From: Pyropia haitanensis
Lineage: Eukaryota > Rhodophyta > Bangiophyceae > Bangiales > Bangiaceae
Assembly: GCA_008729055.1 (NCBI GenBank)
Contig: SDUX01000008.1
Location: forward strand, 1,798,001 to 1,862,000
DNA: 64,000 nucleotides
Direction of reading: 5' to 3'
The translations under genes were made by a program, and so were the position numbers. Positions within the stretch are counted from its first letter, which is position 1, and the number at the start of each line of letters is the position of its first letter. Below are positions 53,675 to 64,000 of this stretch, piece after piece. The notes beneath the pieces were generated by a model. The model made no database searches, was not told the origin of the DNA, and worked only from the letters and a program-made list of their open reading frames with translations.

Positions 53675-54688
53675 GGAGCCCAGGACGCTGCGTCCAAGAA
53701 GCGGACTCGGTTTCTGCACCGTGGCGCCGACGGTGTTTCCTCCTGCTCGAGGGCCCGTGTAAACTCTATTGGTCTTGCACGCTGTGTTGGCTGCAGTACT
53801 ATGTACCGCTTGTGTTTGCCGCGTGGGTGGGGGGGGAGGGGGGGCGGGGAGGCAGAGAGGAGAGTGCGCAGCGCAGCGGGGCCTCGCACTCGCGTCGACA
53901 GGCGGTCGGCGTCGATAGCGCTGGCGGCCGTGGTGGTGGCTCCCCCTCTTGCACTGTCTCACTTGATCGTGTGGACGTCTCCGGGCTTGGCGCAAGAGCG
54001 ACTATGGTGCGTTGCGTCACGGAGCTCGCGCATGACCCAGCGTCTCCTTTCCAAACGGCTGCGTTCCGAGGCTCCGTGCCCCACTAGAGGAAAGTGGGGC
54101 TCGCCGCAAGGGAACCCACGGCCACTGGGTGGTGCGTGCGCCGCGCCCAGGCCGCTGCGGGAGAGGTGTTTGTCGCGGGAGGAGCCCCGAGCACTAGGCG
54201 CCCTTTGGGGTGCGGGGGGTGCCGGCCGCCGCTGCCCACGACCGCCCCCAGACACCGGCTCTACTGCTTGGATGACTTTCCGAGTGAACAGTTGGCCCAC
54301 CAATTTTTGGCGGCAAGGCCCGCTGCGCGGCGCCGCTGCCGTTCCGCCCCGCCTCTTCGTCATGCTCACCAGCGTCACGCCCTGCACGGTGACAGCACGG
54401 TGCTGGGGAGCGCGGCGGGGCCCTCGCGACCCTCTTCTTCCGCCCGTGAGACCGCTAGTCGCCCTCCCCCACAGAGTCGTTCCCCCCCCCCCTCCCCCGC
54501 TCTCCCCGCCCCCGCCCCTGAACGCCCCATTCGACGGTGCCAGCACAGTTGTGCCTTCCCCCCTTCTCTCCCCAGCACCCCCCCCCCTCCCCCCCGTCCG
54601 CCCCAGTCCGCCCCCCCGTCCCCCTCCTCTCCCCCCCCCCCCCCCCCTTTCCGCCCTCGCCCGCCCGGCGGCGGCCACCCCCCCCACC
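53675..54688. other. Intergenic region
   Basis: 3' flank of the small-protein gene and 5' flank of the next plus gene, with C-runs at 54482-54640 just before its ATG. Open frames show no protein character. Confidence 0.4.
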
Positions 54689-55064
54689 ATGGTGCGGGTG
54701 TCACCCAAGGTGCTCACCCCCTGGCGCTACGACTTTGCGCCCACCCCCCCCGCCGTCCGGGCGGTGCTGACGCTCCAGATCGAGGCGGTGCGGGCGCGGG
54801 AGGTGGCCGCCGCCGCCGCCGCCCGCGCCGCGCGGGCGCGGGCCGACACGGCCGCCGCCGCCGCGCACGCGGGGGGATTGTGCAGCGGGCGGCGGCGGCG
54901 TCGGCGGCGGCGGCGGCGACCGCGGCGGCCGCGGCGGCTGCGGCGGACGCAGCGGGGGCGGGCGCGGCGTCGGCGGGCGGGGGGGGTCGGGGGGGGGGCG
55001 CCGTCGGGGGGGGGGCGCCGTCGGGGGGGGGGGGTCGCCGGGTGCGGAGGAGCCGTCGGCGGCG

Positions 55065-55101
<37 letters not shown>

Positions 55102-55423
55102 AGGGACCGGCGGCGACGGCGGCGGGGGCGGGCGTGGGCGGTGCGGGTGGGGGATGGCCGGGGGGGGAGGCGACCCGATGCGGGGGGTCGACCGCCCCCG
55201 CCTGCCGGGCACTGGCGGCGGCGCCGCGGCGCGCGCCGCGCGGGTGTCGGGGGGGGGGTCCACGCGGCCGGCGACGGCCGAGACGGACGGCGCGGCGGCG
55301 GCGGCGGCGGTGGCTGCGTCGGGCGGATCGGGGGGGGGAGGCGCCGACGCGCCTGGCTCGCCCGATGCCCGCGGCGGCGGTGGTGGTGGTGGTGGCGGCG
55401 GCGGCGGCGGCGGCGGTGGCGGT

Positions 55424-55458
<35 letters not shown>

Positions 55459-56273
55459 TCGCAGCAGTGGCGGCGGCGGCGCCGCTGCGGTGGCCGCCGA
55501 CGGCGGCGCCGACGCGGTGGACCTCGCCACACTGGGCCGGCTGGAGCAGGAGGTGGCGCGGCTGGTGCTGATGAAGCGCGGCCTCTTTGACCGCCTCAAG
55601 GAGATCCTCAAGGAGGAGCGCGCCGCCGCGGCGGCGGTCGAGGTGGAGGCCATGACGCCGCGGGCGGCGCCGGGGGGGGCGCCAGCAGCGCCGGCGGAGG
55701 GTGGGGGAGCGGGGGGGGGGGGGGTGTCGCCGCCGCGGGCGCGCCGACAGTGGCGACGCCCCCGGCGGGGCCGGCCGGGGGCGGGGGGGGGGCGCTGCGG
55801 CGCCGGTGCCAGCGTCGGCAGCGGCGGCGGCGACAGCGGCGGCGTCGGCCGTGCCAGCGTCGGTGCCAGTGGCGGTGCCAGTGCCGCCGCCACGGACGGC
55901 GGCGGCTGCCGCCGGCCCGCCGGCCGGGGGCGTGCTGGGCAAGCGCGCCGACCCGCCTGGCGTGGCCGCCGCCGACGGCGGGCGCGGCGGCGGCGGCGGC
56001 GGCGACGGCGGCGGCGGCGCCGCGCCGCAGGGGGACCCCAAGCGGCTCCGCGTGGCCGCCGCGGCCGACGGGGCGGCCGCGGCGCCAGCCGCCGCCGCCG
56101 CCGCTGCCGCGCCCGCCGCCGCGCCCGCCGCCGTTGCTGCCGCCGCTGCCGCGGCCGCCGGTGCGGCCGCCGAGCCGCCGCGCGCGCGCGCCCTCGACGT
56201 GGCCTCGATGGGCATCGTGCGGCCGCGGCCGCCGATGCGGCTGGGCCGTGGCGTGGATGAGGGGGGGGGCTGA
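54689..56273 (+). CDS. Unknown Ala/Gly-rich protein with a coiled-coil segment
   Basis: Start CCCCACCATGG; begins MVRVSPKVLTPWRYDFAPTP followed by the helical AVRAVLTLQIEAVRAREVAA. A long Gly/Ala-rich stretch follows. The clearest ordered part is LATLGRLEQEVARLVLMKRG then LFDRLKEILKEERAAA (about 55510-55640), a likely coiled coil. Near the end are PKRLRVAA, which could be a nuclear signal, and ALDVASMGIVRPRPPMRLGR before the stop at 56271-56273. Frame changes are needed at about 54872 (G6 run), in the G-rich region 54980-55140, and at 55705-55720. I recognise no family. Confidence 0.5.
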
Positions 56274-58796
56274 CGGCGAGGGGGGGGGGGGGGGCGCCGC
56301 GGGCGGCAGACGGGGGGCGCGGATGGGGCGGCGGGGGACGGTGCCGCTGGCCCAGGCGGGTGCGTCGGTGGCGGACGCCCCGCTGCACGTGTGCGCCGGT
56401 GGGCCTGCCGGGCCGGCGCAGCGGCGGTGTGGGCGCGGCGCGGTGGCCGCGGGGTGTATGGCGCGGTGGCCGCGGCGGTGCGCGCCGACGGCATGGGCGC
56501 CAGCTCCGCGGCCTGCGCGGGCGACGGGGAAGGCGGGAGGGTGGAGGCTGTGCGGCCGCTGCGCGCTCGCGGGAGCACGCCCCCCCCACCCGGTACGGCG
56601 AGTATTTTTTATGGCGACTGGAGAGTATGGCACGTGTGGTGTGACCTCCGTTCGTGTGTACGTACCGTCCCATCAACGCAGACCACAGCTGCTATGGCAA
56701 CCCGTCTCCAACTGCTGGGCAACACTTCTCGTCTGCCAGACTCATACCCAAGCACCGGTTGGGGTCCATGACGTGACCTCCTTGCGGGGTGTGGTGCCTC
56801 CCAACCCCAATGGTGGAACGCAGTCGCAGAGCGCTCTGCTGTGCTCCACCCGGCCGCAGCGCCAGCTGTTGTCGTGAAGCGCGGTGTGTGTCTCCGCTTT
56901 TGCATCACCCGTTGCGCAGTGGCGTCGTCTCGCCGGGGGCCAAGCCGCGTCCTTTGACAGGGCCCAAGGTGGCGCCCCGTGCTGCCGGAGCCCTTTGGAC
57001 ACGAGCACGGGATGATCCGGGATTCCGCGCAAGCTGGCGTTGCGTCGTCGCTACAACGGCACGGTGGCTGCACCTTGCGTCTATTCCTGTCCCGCACCCT
57101 TCCCCCCCCCGATACCAAGCACACTACGCCGGCCGCTCCGCGTACGCGTCTGGCCAATGACCGTCGCAAGAAACGGGGCACCCGCACGAGGGTCTAACCG
57201 CTACTGTAGGGTCGCCCATGAGCACAGTCGTCGGGGGATGGCAGCTATGCCACCCCACAACAGCGCAGCCGCCGACGCTGTCTGGGCAAGCGCTCGCGGC
57301 GGGCCAGTCCGGGACGACCGCCACCGTGGACGTCTTGTGTAGGAAGGGGCCGGCCGACTCCAGACAAGATGTCGCTCGTTGGAAGGAATTCTCTTGGTGC
57401 AAGGCTGCTGTCTGTAGTGTGCGGTCATTCTTCTTCCAGCGGTCGGCCCATTCCACCCCCCCCCCACCACTCCCCCATCCGTCTTGAACCTTTACACTGG
57501 AAACCCAACCGGCCGCCTGGCGGATGAGCGTTGCGGCGGTGCAGCGGCGACGACGGTCACGAAAGCTGTAAACGCAAACGGGGAGGCGCGAGGCGCACGC
57601 GGCCTCCCCACTTTCCTCGCGGCGACCGCCCCACCGGGCCCCCAGTGTGTCTCTCCGCCGTCACGACAGGATGCGCGCCAAGCCCCCCCCCCAACGCCGG
57701 GGAGAATGGGTTGGCGCGCGCCCCGTGCGCTGCAGCGTCAGCTGGGGAGAAAGGGTTGGCGGGCGCCGCGTGCGGCAGGAGGAGACGAGCGCACACCCGA
57801 GAGGGGGGGGATACCGGGCTGTTTGACCAATCAGACGAATCGAACTGACGGGGAGGCTGGCGCTGTGGCCCCCCGCCCCCCCTTTTCCGGCCGCCACCGC
57901 GAGCAATTCCCGAGTGGGGGGCCGCCCGACGGGACAGCGGGGGGACCCCGCCCAGGAGCGTGCCCCACGTGCCCCCCCGGCCAACCCCCCTGCCCTGTTC
58001 CCCCCACCCGCCGTCTACTTTCTGTGTTGGTGCTGGCAGCCTCCCCACGGTCGAGGCTGTCCAAACGCATGCGGCGCGTCGTGGCGACGCGGCCCCGATC
58101 GCAGCCCCGCGGCCGAACGTGTGCCGTGGCCGTGGCGAGGGGGGAGGGGGTGGCCGCTCCACACCCGCCGACCGCGCGCGCGCGCGCCAGCCGGCGCGAC
58201 AGCGCTCGCGGTTGCGCACGGCCGCCGCGTCAACGGCGGACTCGCCCTCGCTCCCCCTCCGCCGGTCCCGCCCGCCCACCCCCGCCCCTCCCGTGGCCGC
58301 GCGTCACCGCCGCCGCGGGCCCACCCCGGCGCTCCCCGCTGCCCCCCCGACCGTCAGCGCGGCCGCCGTGGCTTGTCCCCCCCGCCGCCAACGCCCTCAA
58401 CGGCCGCGCCCCGCGCTGCTGTCGTGCCCACTGGGCTGCCTGCGGGCGGTTGGGGCGAGGGGGGGGGTTGGTGGGTCGTGCCTGTTTGTCTGCTGTTTTA
58501 TTTTTTCCGTCCCGTGTGATTGGGCGGTGTGCCCGTGCGACGTGCGGCCGGCGCCTCCCCCCCCAGCACCCGCGGTGGTGCGCCGCCATCCGTGCGGCGG
58601 TGCCCTCCTCCTCCGGTCGCCCCCTTGTCGCCGACCCCCCCCCCCTATACCTCCGTCCCCCCTCATCCCCTCTTCCCCGTGGCGACGTCTCCTGTGGTGG
58701 TTGGTAGCGTGCGCTTGCTCCCCGCACGCCACCCCCCCCCCCGCCCCCTTTGTCTTCCCCGCCACCCCGTCCGTGGTGTCCTCTCACCCGGTCGTC
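56274..58796. other. 2.5-kb intergenic region
   Basis: The first part is the 3' flank of the preceding gene. 56590-57500 has lower GC and no recognisable gene, tRNA or transposon ends. A duplicated unit lies at 57699-57774. The final 300 bp before 58797 are CT-rich with a TTTATTTTTT patch (58497-58506) that may be a core promoter element. Confidence 0.4.
57699..57774. repeat. 31-bp unit, two direct copies, 45-bp spacing
   Basis: GGGGAGAATGGGTTGGCGCG and its near-copy (A for T, G for C changes) start at 57699 and 57744. Confidence 0.65.
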
Positions 58797-61196
58797 ATGG
58801 CGGACGAGAGGGATGTCCCGCCGCTGCCGCGCGTGCCCACTGCCATCCGCGAGACTCTTCTGGCGCCTGCGCCCGAGCTGCCGCGGTACCCCACGGTCAT
58901 CCGCGGGAGCATGCCAGAGGGTGGTGGCAGCGGCGGCCCCGCGGACGCCGCCCCCGGCGTCGACCCGGGCTCGGCGGTGCGCATCGGGGCGGCGCCACCC
59001 AAGTTCCCGTCGCTGATGGACGTGGGTGTTGGCAACGCGCAGGCGGCGGCGAATGCGCTGCCGGCGGCGCCGGTGGTGAGCGGCGCCGCGGGCGTGGCGC
59101 CGGTGCCAAAGTTCCCCTCCCTCACTGACGTGGGCGTCGGGCCCGCGCAGGCCGCTGCGGACGCGATGGCCACCCGCGCGCCGCCGCCAATGAGCCCCAT
59201 TGCTGAGACATCACTCCAGGGGCGCCCCAGCGACGTGTCGATGCGATCCGAGGCGGAGCCGTCGTTTGACAGCGCCGGCCGGTCCGACTCGATGGGAATG
59301 GCTGGCAACCGCAGCAGTGATGCGTATGCGGAGATGGAGGAGCAGGAGGGGGACCACGCACCTGGCGATCAAATCATCGACACGGACGGGGAGGAGTCGA
59401 CGTCGGACGTGCAAGTGGAAGACGAGGAGGATATCATTGTGGAAGATGAAGAGGAAACGGCGGCTGGTGGTGGCATTGTCGCCAGGGGGGTGGCCGCTGC
59501 ATCTGCGGCAGTCGCAGCTGCGGGCGCCGCGGTGGGCATGTCGAAGGCTCCGGTTGAGGAGGTGGAGGAGGAGGATGAGGACCTGGAGGACGACGACAAT
59601 GAGGATGCGGGCAGCAGCGAGTACAGCGTGTCTCGCGATGGCCGGAGCCTGGCGTCTGGCTCGATGAGGCTGTTGGACACGGACGACGAGGGCAAGATCC
59701 TTGGTGATGCGGAGGGGAAGGACAAGGACACGAAGGCGGCGATTAGAGCCTCGGGGGTGGCGGCGGCGCGAGCGGTGGAGGCACGGCTCGCCGCGCAGGA
59801 GCTGGCCGACGATGTGTACAGCCCCGCGGCGGCGTCGCGGGCGACCCGCTTCTCTGGCCTGCCGTCCGAGACGGACTCGTCGTCGGTGAACGAGTCCGAG
59901 GTGGAGCCGCTAGCAAGCGGGGACGATGGTGGCGGTGTGCGTCGTGTGCTGGGCGGCCGTCATGACGACGACGATGACAGCAGCAATAGCGGTCGCAGTG
60001 AGTCGACGTCCGAGTCGGATCCGGCTGCCGCTGCGTCAAAGGACGACGAGCCGTCGACGGCCGCGGCGGCGGGCGCGTCGGCGGCCGCTCTGGCCGGCGC
60101 TGCTGTCCTCGGCACCCATGTGGCCACCCGCGAAGCGCGCACCACCGACGAGGAGGGTTTGCCGCGGGTACGTTCGACGACGATTGAGACGGAGACGGTG
60201 GCGGGGCCTGGCCTGGACGGCGCGACGATTGTTTCCTCCACATCGACCTTCACCTCCCGGCCAGGTGAGGCACCCCCGCCACCCGCTGCCGGTGGCTCTG
60301 GCGGTGACGCCGCCGCCGGCAGCGACGGCGTGTCGGCCTCGCGCTCGGCCCCGGCACCGCCGCTGGTGGCGTCAGCCGTGGTGGTGCCGCCGTCCACCAC
60401 GGCTCCCCCGCCGCCACCAACGGCCTCCCCGTACTCGTCGTCTGTGCTGCCGGGCACTGTCCCTGTGGCGGCGGCGCCGCCCGCGGCGGGCGGCTCCCAG
60501 GTGCTCTCCCCGACAGATGAACGCAGCGTGGCGGTAGTGGACGGCTCAGCCGCCCGCGCCGCCGAGGTGCACGTCACCCACGACTATGCGTTGAGCGGTG
60601 TGCACGAGTTAGGTGTCAACGACGGGGTGTTTTTGGATGTCAACACGCTGGCGACGGCCGGTGCGGACGGCAAGGTGTGCGTGTGGGACGTGGACTCGGC
60701 GACGGTGAAGCTGCAGTTTACGCCGTTTGACAATTCCGAGGCGGTGGCGGTGGTGTCGGCGCTGCCGACCTCGCCCGGCGCCCACCCACAGCTTGTGTGC
60801 ATGTCTGCGCGCACTCGGCTGATGCGCATCTGGACGCTGACACCAGACGCGGCGGTGCTGATGAGCTCCATGCAGCTGCCGCGCAACGAGAAGGACCTGA
60901 TCATGACGCTGCCCGTCGCCGAGCCGGCCGTCGCCGAGGCGGCTGTGGCTGCCCACACTGCGGCGGCAGCGGCGGCCGCGGCGGACGCAGGCGCCGCTGG
61001 CGCTGCCGAGTCGAGCTCGGAGGCGTCCGCGGCGGGCGAGGAGGATGACCTGACGAGCGAGGAGGAAGAGGGCAGCGAGACGTACCTGACCGGCGACGAC
61101 CAGATGCCGTCTGGGGAGGAGGACGAGGAGGGGGTGCCGACGAGCGCGCCAGGAGCCATGCAAAGCGACCGCTACTCTGCGCCCGTATCCGTCTAG
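58797..61196 (+). CDS. Acidic, mostly disordered protein with one WD40-like repeat
   Basis: 799 residues, one continuous frame from ATG 58797. The N-terminal 130 residues contain two copies of KFPSL-x-DVGVG-x-AQAAA (near residues 68 and 109). Residues 200-420 are rich in Glu, Asp and Ser (VEDEEDIIVEDEEE, EEVEEEDEDLEDDD). The only recognisable fold is near residues 610-700: NTLATAGADGKVCVWDVDSA is a WD40 repeat end (GADGKVCVWD), followed by AVVSALPTSPGAHPQLVCMS and a second strand set MRIWTLTPDAAV that fits another degenerate blade. The C-terminus is again acidic. Too few blades for a full propeller, so it may be a fragment or rely on degenerate blades. Function unknown. Confidence 0.75.
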   Translation: MADERDVPPLPRVPTAIRETLLAPAPELPRYPTVIRGSMPEGGGSGGPADAAPGVDPGSAVRIGAAPPKFPSLMDVGVGNAQAAANALPAAPVVSGAAGVAPVPKFPSLTDVGVGPAQAAADAMATRAPPPMSPIAETSLQGRPSDVSMRSEAEPSFDSAGRSDSMGMAGNRSSDAYAEMEEQEGDHAPGDQIIDTDGEESTSDVQVEDEEDIIVEDEEETAAGGGIVARGVAAASAAVAAAGAAVGMSKAPVEEVEEEDEDLEDDDNEDAGSSEYSVSRDGRSLASGSMRLLDTDDEGKILGDAEGKDKDTKAAIRASGVAAARAVEARLAAQELADDVYSPAAASRATRFSGLPSETDSSSVNESEVEPLASGDDGGGVRRVLGGRHDDDDDSSNSGRSESTSESDPAAAASKDDEPSTAAAAGASAAALAGAAVLGTHVATREARTTDEEGLPRVRSTTIETETVAGPGLDGATIVSSTSTFTSRPGEAPPPPAAGGSGGDAAAGSDGVSASRSAPAPPLVASAVVVPPSTTAPPPPPTASPYSSSVLPGTVPVAAAPPAAGGSQVLSPTDERSVAVVDGSAARAAEVHVTHDYALSGVHELGVNDGVFLDVNTLATAGADGKVCVWDVDSATVKLQFTPFDNSEAVAVVSALPTSPGAHPQLVCMSARTRLMRIWTLTPDAAVLMSSMQLPRNEKDLIMTLPVAEPAVAEAAVAAHTAAAAAAAADAGAAGAAESSSEASAAGEEDDLTSEEEEGSETYLTGDDQMPSGEEDEEGVPTSAPGAMQSDRYSAPVSV

Positions 61197-62506
61197 CGGG
61201 GGCGGGGCAGGTGAGGGGGGCAGGAGGGGGCGTGTGGCACGGCGCCGACCGTGTGCGCGGGAGCCGGGCCCCTCTCTTCTCTTTTTTTTTCTTTTGCAAT
61301 CGACCCGCTTCTGCTTCTCTCCTTGTATGCGACTGGCGGTGGTCCTCTCTGGTTTTGATTTGACGCCCGCTCCGTGCTTAATGGCTGTGTCGCGTCCTCT
61401 TTTTTTTTCCGTTTGGGAGTGTATGTGTCATGTATGGTGTATGTGTGTGTGTGCGTGCGTGCGTGTGTGGGAGCACGAGTGTATTCTTGGGCCGTCGGCT
61501 CCAGTTACGCGCGGTCGTCCCTGTGGGCGTGTCGACGGGGTGACGGTCGTCCACGCTGCGTGCGTTTCGGCTTGCTTGGCCGCTGCCTGTCAGGCCAGGC
61601 GGCGGCCGATGAGTTCCTGGGGCGACTGGGCGTGGACGCCAGCCCCACTGGCCAGCCCCTGCCGTAACTGTACCGCTAGGGTACGACATCGTGTGCCGCG
61701 CACGCTGCTGCGCGTGCGTCTGGGAGTGTCGGGCGCAGCCGGCGCGGGCGGGGTGCCGCCTGGATCCGCTTGGGTGGCATTCGTCCAGGCCGTCGCTTCC
61801 CCGCGACGTTAGGGCTGCTGCTCGAGCCGAAGTGCGCTGGTTGGGCGTTGGGGGTGTCACCCATGCTGGGCGCTACCTTTTATAGTTGAGCGCGGCCCAT
61901 ATTCCGCCCCTTTGACCGATGGTGAACGGGACAGGCGCACGGTATAGCTGTCGGAGATGCGTCTGGAGTCGCCCCCGGCGACCAAGGAAATGGCGTCGGC
62001 GAGGCCACGGATCCTGCCCAGAGCCTGGGCACGTCTACTAGCGTAGAGGGCCGAAACATGGCACCGCTGGTGCCGCAGGGAAGGAGGGTGTGTGAACAGC
62101 GCGCAACGGTGGCGACGAGCGGGGGGCGCGTGGAGGTGTGCCGGTGATCACCAATCGAACCAGCGCATTGCACTTAGTTCAAAGGAACCCAAAAAATTTA
62201 GCGGAGTTGCGTCTACCTGCGCATGGCATCGGAAGAGAGCTCTCGCAGCATGTAACGCGGTACAGTACTGCGTCAGACGAACGGTACGTGTCTGCGAAAG
62301 CCCCTGAGACACCACTGCGCAGAGACCGCGGCGAGCACTGCAAGGCAGCGGCACAGCACACACCAACGCGCACCCGAACACCCATACCCACGGAAGAGAA
62401 AACCAGGAACAGAAGCAGGTGGAGGCGCGAGCGGGTGGCGGACGCTGGCCCCTTCTCGTCCCCGTGGCGTTGGCAGCGCCCCCCCCCCCCCCCCCCCCCC
62501 ACGCCC
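61197..62506. other. Intergenic region between convergent genes
   Basis: The first 300 bp carry T-runs (61280-61292, 61400-61408) and a (GT)n repeat at 61439-61469, as expected for a 3' UTR/terminator side. 61880-62440 has moderate GC and no supported gene. C-run at 62479-62500. Confidence 0.45.
61439..61469. repeat. (GT)n/(GC) microsatellite
   Basis: Alternating GTATGTGTGTGTGTGCGTGC and similar, in the 3' flank of the acidic protein gene. Confidence 0.8.
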
Positions 62507-62983
62507 CTACGTCCCCACTTTGGTCGCCCCCGCCTCGCTGTCCACGTCCACCCCCCCCCCCGCCAGCGCCAGCCCCCCTCCCACCGGGTCCGCCACGGCG
62601 GGGAGGCCGTCGTGTTTTTGGTCCCCCCCCTCGCCGCTGGGCGGCCCCCCCTCCCCCCCGCCATCGGCGGCGGGCGCCCCCCCCCCCCCCCTTCCCCCAG
62701 CCCGCCGCCCGCAGCCGCCTCCTCCCCCGCCGCCGCAGCCGGGTCGACGGTGGCGACCGACGCCGCCTCGGCGGCCGCGGCGTGGCGGTGCGCGGCGGCC
62801 GCCTCTTGGGCGGCGGCGGCTTCGACCTCGGCCGCCGACGCGGCCGCCGCCGCGTCGGCGGCCGCCGCGTCGGCCGCCGCCGCCGCGTCCGCGTCGGCGG
62901 CGGCGGCCGCGTCCGCCACCGCCTGCGCCTCGATGGCCGCCGCCGCCGTCGCGGCCGCCTGCGCCGCCGCCGCCGCCGCGTGC

Positions 62984-63015
<32 letters not shown>

Positions 63016-63370
63016 CGCAGCGGCGGCGGCCGCCGCCGCCGCCGCCGCGTCGCCGTGCGCCAGCGCGTGCGCATCGGGGTGGCCCGCGGCGGCCGCCGCC
63101 GCCGCCGCCGCGGCCGCGGCGCCGCCGCCGCCCTCATCGTCGGACATGGTCGTCACCTCTGACACCTTGACGTCCGCCTCGGTCATGCCCGGCGCGAGGA
63201 GCTCCCCCATCTCCACCGCCGCGGCGTCTGGCGCGACGGGCACCGCCGCGACCGGCACCGTGGGCGGCGGCGGCGGCGCGCCCGCCAAGCCGCCGCCGTC
63301 ACCCGCGGCGATGCCGCCAACGGCGGTCAGGTCCGAGACGGGCGCGCCACCGCCGCCGCCGCCGCCGCCG

Positions 63371-63405
<35 letters not shown>

Positions 63406-64000
63406 TGCCGCCGCGTGCTCCACCGCCTCTGGCGGCAGCCGCCGCCCCCGCGCTTGCCACCGGCGGTGGACGTCCGCGACGGGCGCGTCGATAGGCGAGC
63501 CGTTGCGAACCAGCCGCTTGGCCTGGGACTTGACCGAGTGGCCCGACCGGCCAGTGCCGAGGCGCGCGGCCGCGGCCTTGAACGCCGCGTCCCCCCAGCC
63601 GAGCTCCACAATCAGGGAGCGGAGGCTGGCCAGCTCCGCGGGCGCCCACGAGCGGCGGGTGCCCGACGCGCCGCCGGCGCCGCCGCCCACCGTCCCGTGC
63701 GCGCCGCCGTGGACGCCGCCGCCGGCGCCGCCGACGGGGGTGCCCGCCTCGGCGGCCACCCGTTTGGCGCGCTTGGCCGCCCCCGCCGCCGCCGCCTGCG
63801 ACGGCGTCATGAGCGCGCCGCCAGACAGCCCCGCGGCGGCGGCCGCGGCGGCAGCCGCTGCCTCCTCGGCCGCCACTGACGCGGCGGCCAGGTCGTGGTG
63901 CTCCCCGCCGCCCCCCGGCTGCGGCGGGAGGGCGCCCAGGTCCATCGGGTGCCCCTGCGGCTCCCCGTACGTCCCGCCCCCGTGGTCCTCCTGAACGGCC
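62507..64000 (-). CDS. Myb/SANT-domain protein, 5' end beyond window
   Basis: Predicted DNA- or chromatin-binding protein. The Myb/SANT-like segment is RRSWAPAELASLRSLIVELG, then FKAAAARLGTGRSGHSVKSQ and AKRLVRNGSP (about 63480-63660), with spaced Trp/Leu and a basic third helix. The remainder is Ala-rich with Ala-His-Asp repeats (DAHADAHADAHA) and an acidic SDDEGGGG. An in-frame ATG exists at 63945, but the frame stays open and protein-like to the window edge (YGEPQGHPMDLGALPPQP), so the gene probably starts outside. The end was chosen at TAG 62507, because a shift in the C-runs near 62640-62700 gives the coherent DQKHDGLPAVADPVGGG and VDVDSEAGATKVGT. Without the shift the frame runs to 62179 as nonsense. 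Confidence 0.65.

Noticed and set aside
57960..58796. In-frame upstream extension of the acidic WD40-like protein
   Set aside because: Open and in frame with the gene, but Pro/Arg/Cys-rich and CT-biased like a 5' UTR; the sequence becomes protein-like at ATG 58797.
62179..62506. Continuation of the Myb/SANT ORF to its nominal stop at 62179
   Set aside because: Composition turns to Trp/Arg/Gly after the C-runs, while the neighbouring frame gives a coherent acidic C-terminus ending at 62507.

Overview
The window is nuclear DNA from a GC-rich, intron-poor eukaryote. Starts sit in Kozak-like contexts (GCCGCCACCATGG, GCGGCCATGG), the two convincing introns are GT-AG with pyrimidine tracts, proteins are swollen by poly-Ala, poly-Gly and poly-Pro, and long C/G runs, (GGC)n and (GGGC)n repeats are everywhere. 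The gene set (plant-type allantoate amidohydrolase, a plant glycogenin-like GT8 enzyme with a membrane tail, an LEA protein, a Ty1/copia element) fits an alga, most simply a bangiophyte red alga of the Porphyra/Pyropia kind. That assignment is inference; no organelle or rRNA marker is present.

Layout: 1-7803 (-) a SEN1-like helicase whose low-complexity C-terminus runs off the left edge; 8711-11587 (-) a DENN-domain protein; 13529-14806 a terminal-inverted-repeat element; 16017-18065 (+) a two-exon protein like L-2-amino-thiazoline-4-carboxylate hydrolase; 19408-21984 (-) a membrane-anchored pepsin-like protease; 23586-27510 (-) an ASPM-like spindle protein; 28616-35490 (-) a complete Ty1/copia retrotransposon with LTRs that read as identical and a 5-bp target duplication; 36657-37796 (+) an LEA-like protein; 38120-40822 (-) a GT8 glycosyltransferase; 41271-42304 a short hAT element with a transposase remnant; 42570-44668 (+) allantoate amidohydrolase; 44982-47490 (-) a DUSP12/YVH1 phosphatase; 49481-51231 (-) an MFS transporter; 51721-52760 (-) an acyl-protein-thioesterase-like gene, apparently broken; 53256-53674 (+) a two-exon 55-residue membrane protein; 54689-56273 (+) an unknown Ala/Gly-rich protein; 58797-61196 (+) an acidic protein with one WD40-like repeat; 62507-64000 (-) a Myb/SANT protein running off the right edge.

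The genes are unrelated housekeeping functions (RNA helicase, trafficking, mitosis, carbohydrate and purine metabolism, ribosome-linked phosphatase, stress protection). No operon-like or defence cluster is visible. The most notable items are three mobile elements of different classes with clear boundaries and a set of single-base reading-frame changes that fall mostly in C/G homopolymers. These are either assembly errors or real length variation, and they break about ten otherwise recognisable genes. Coordinates of such genes span the frame changes.
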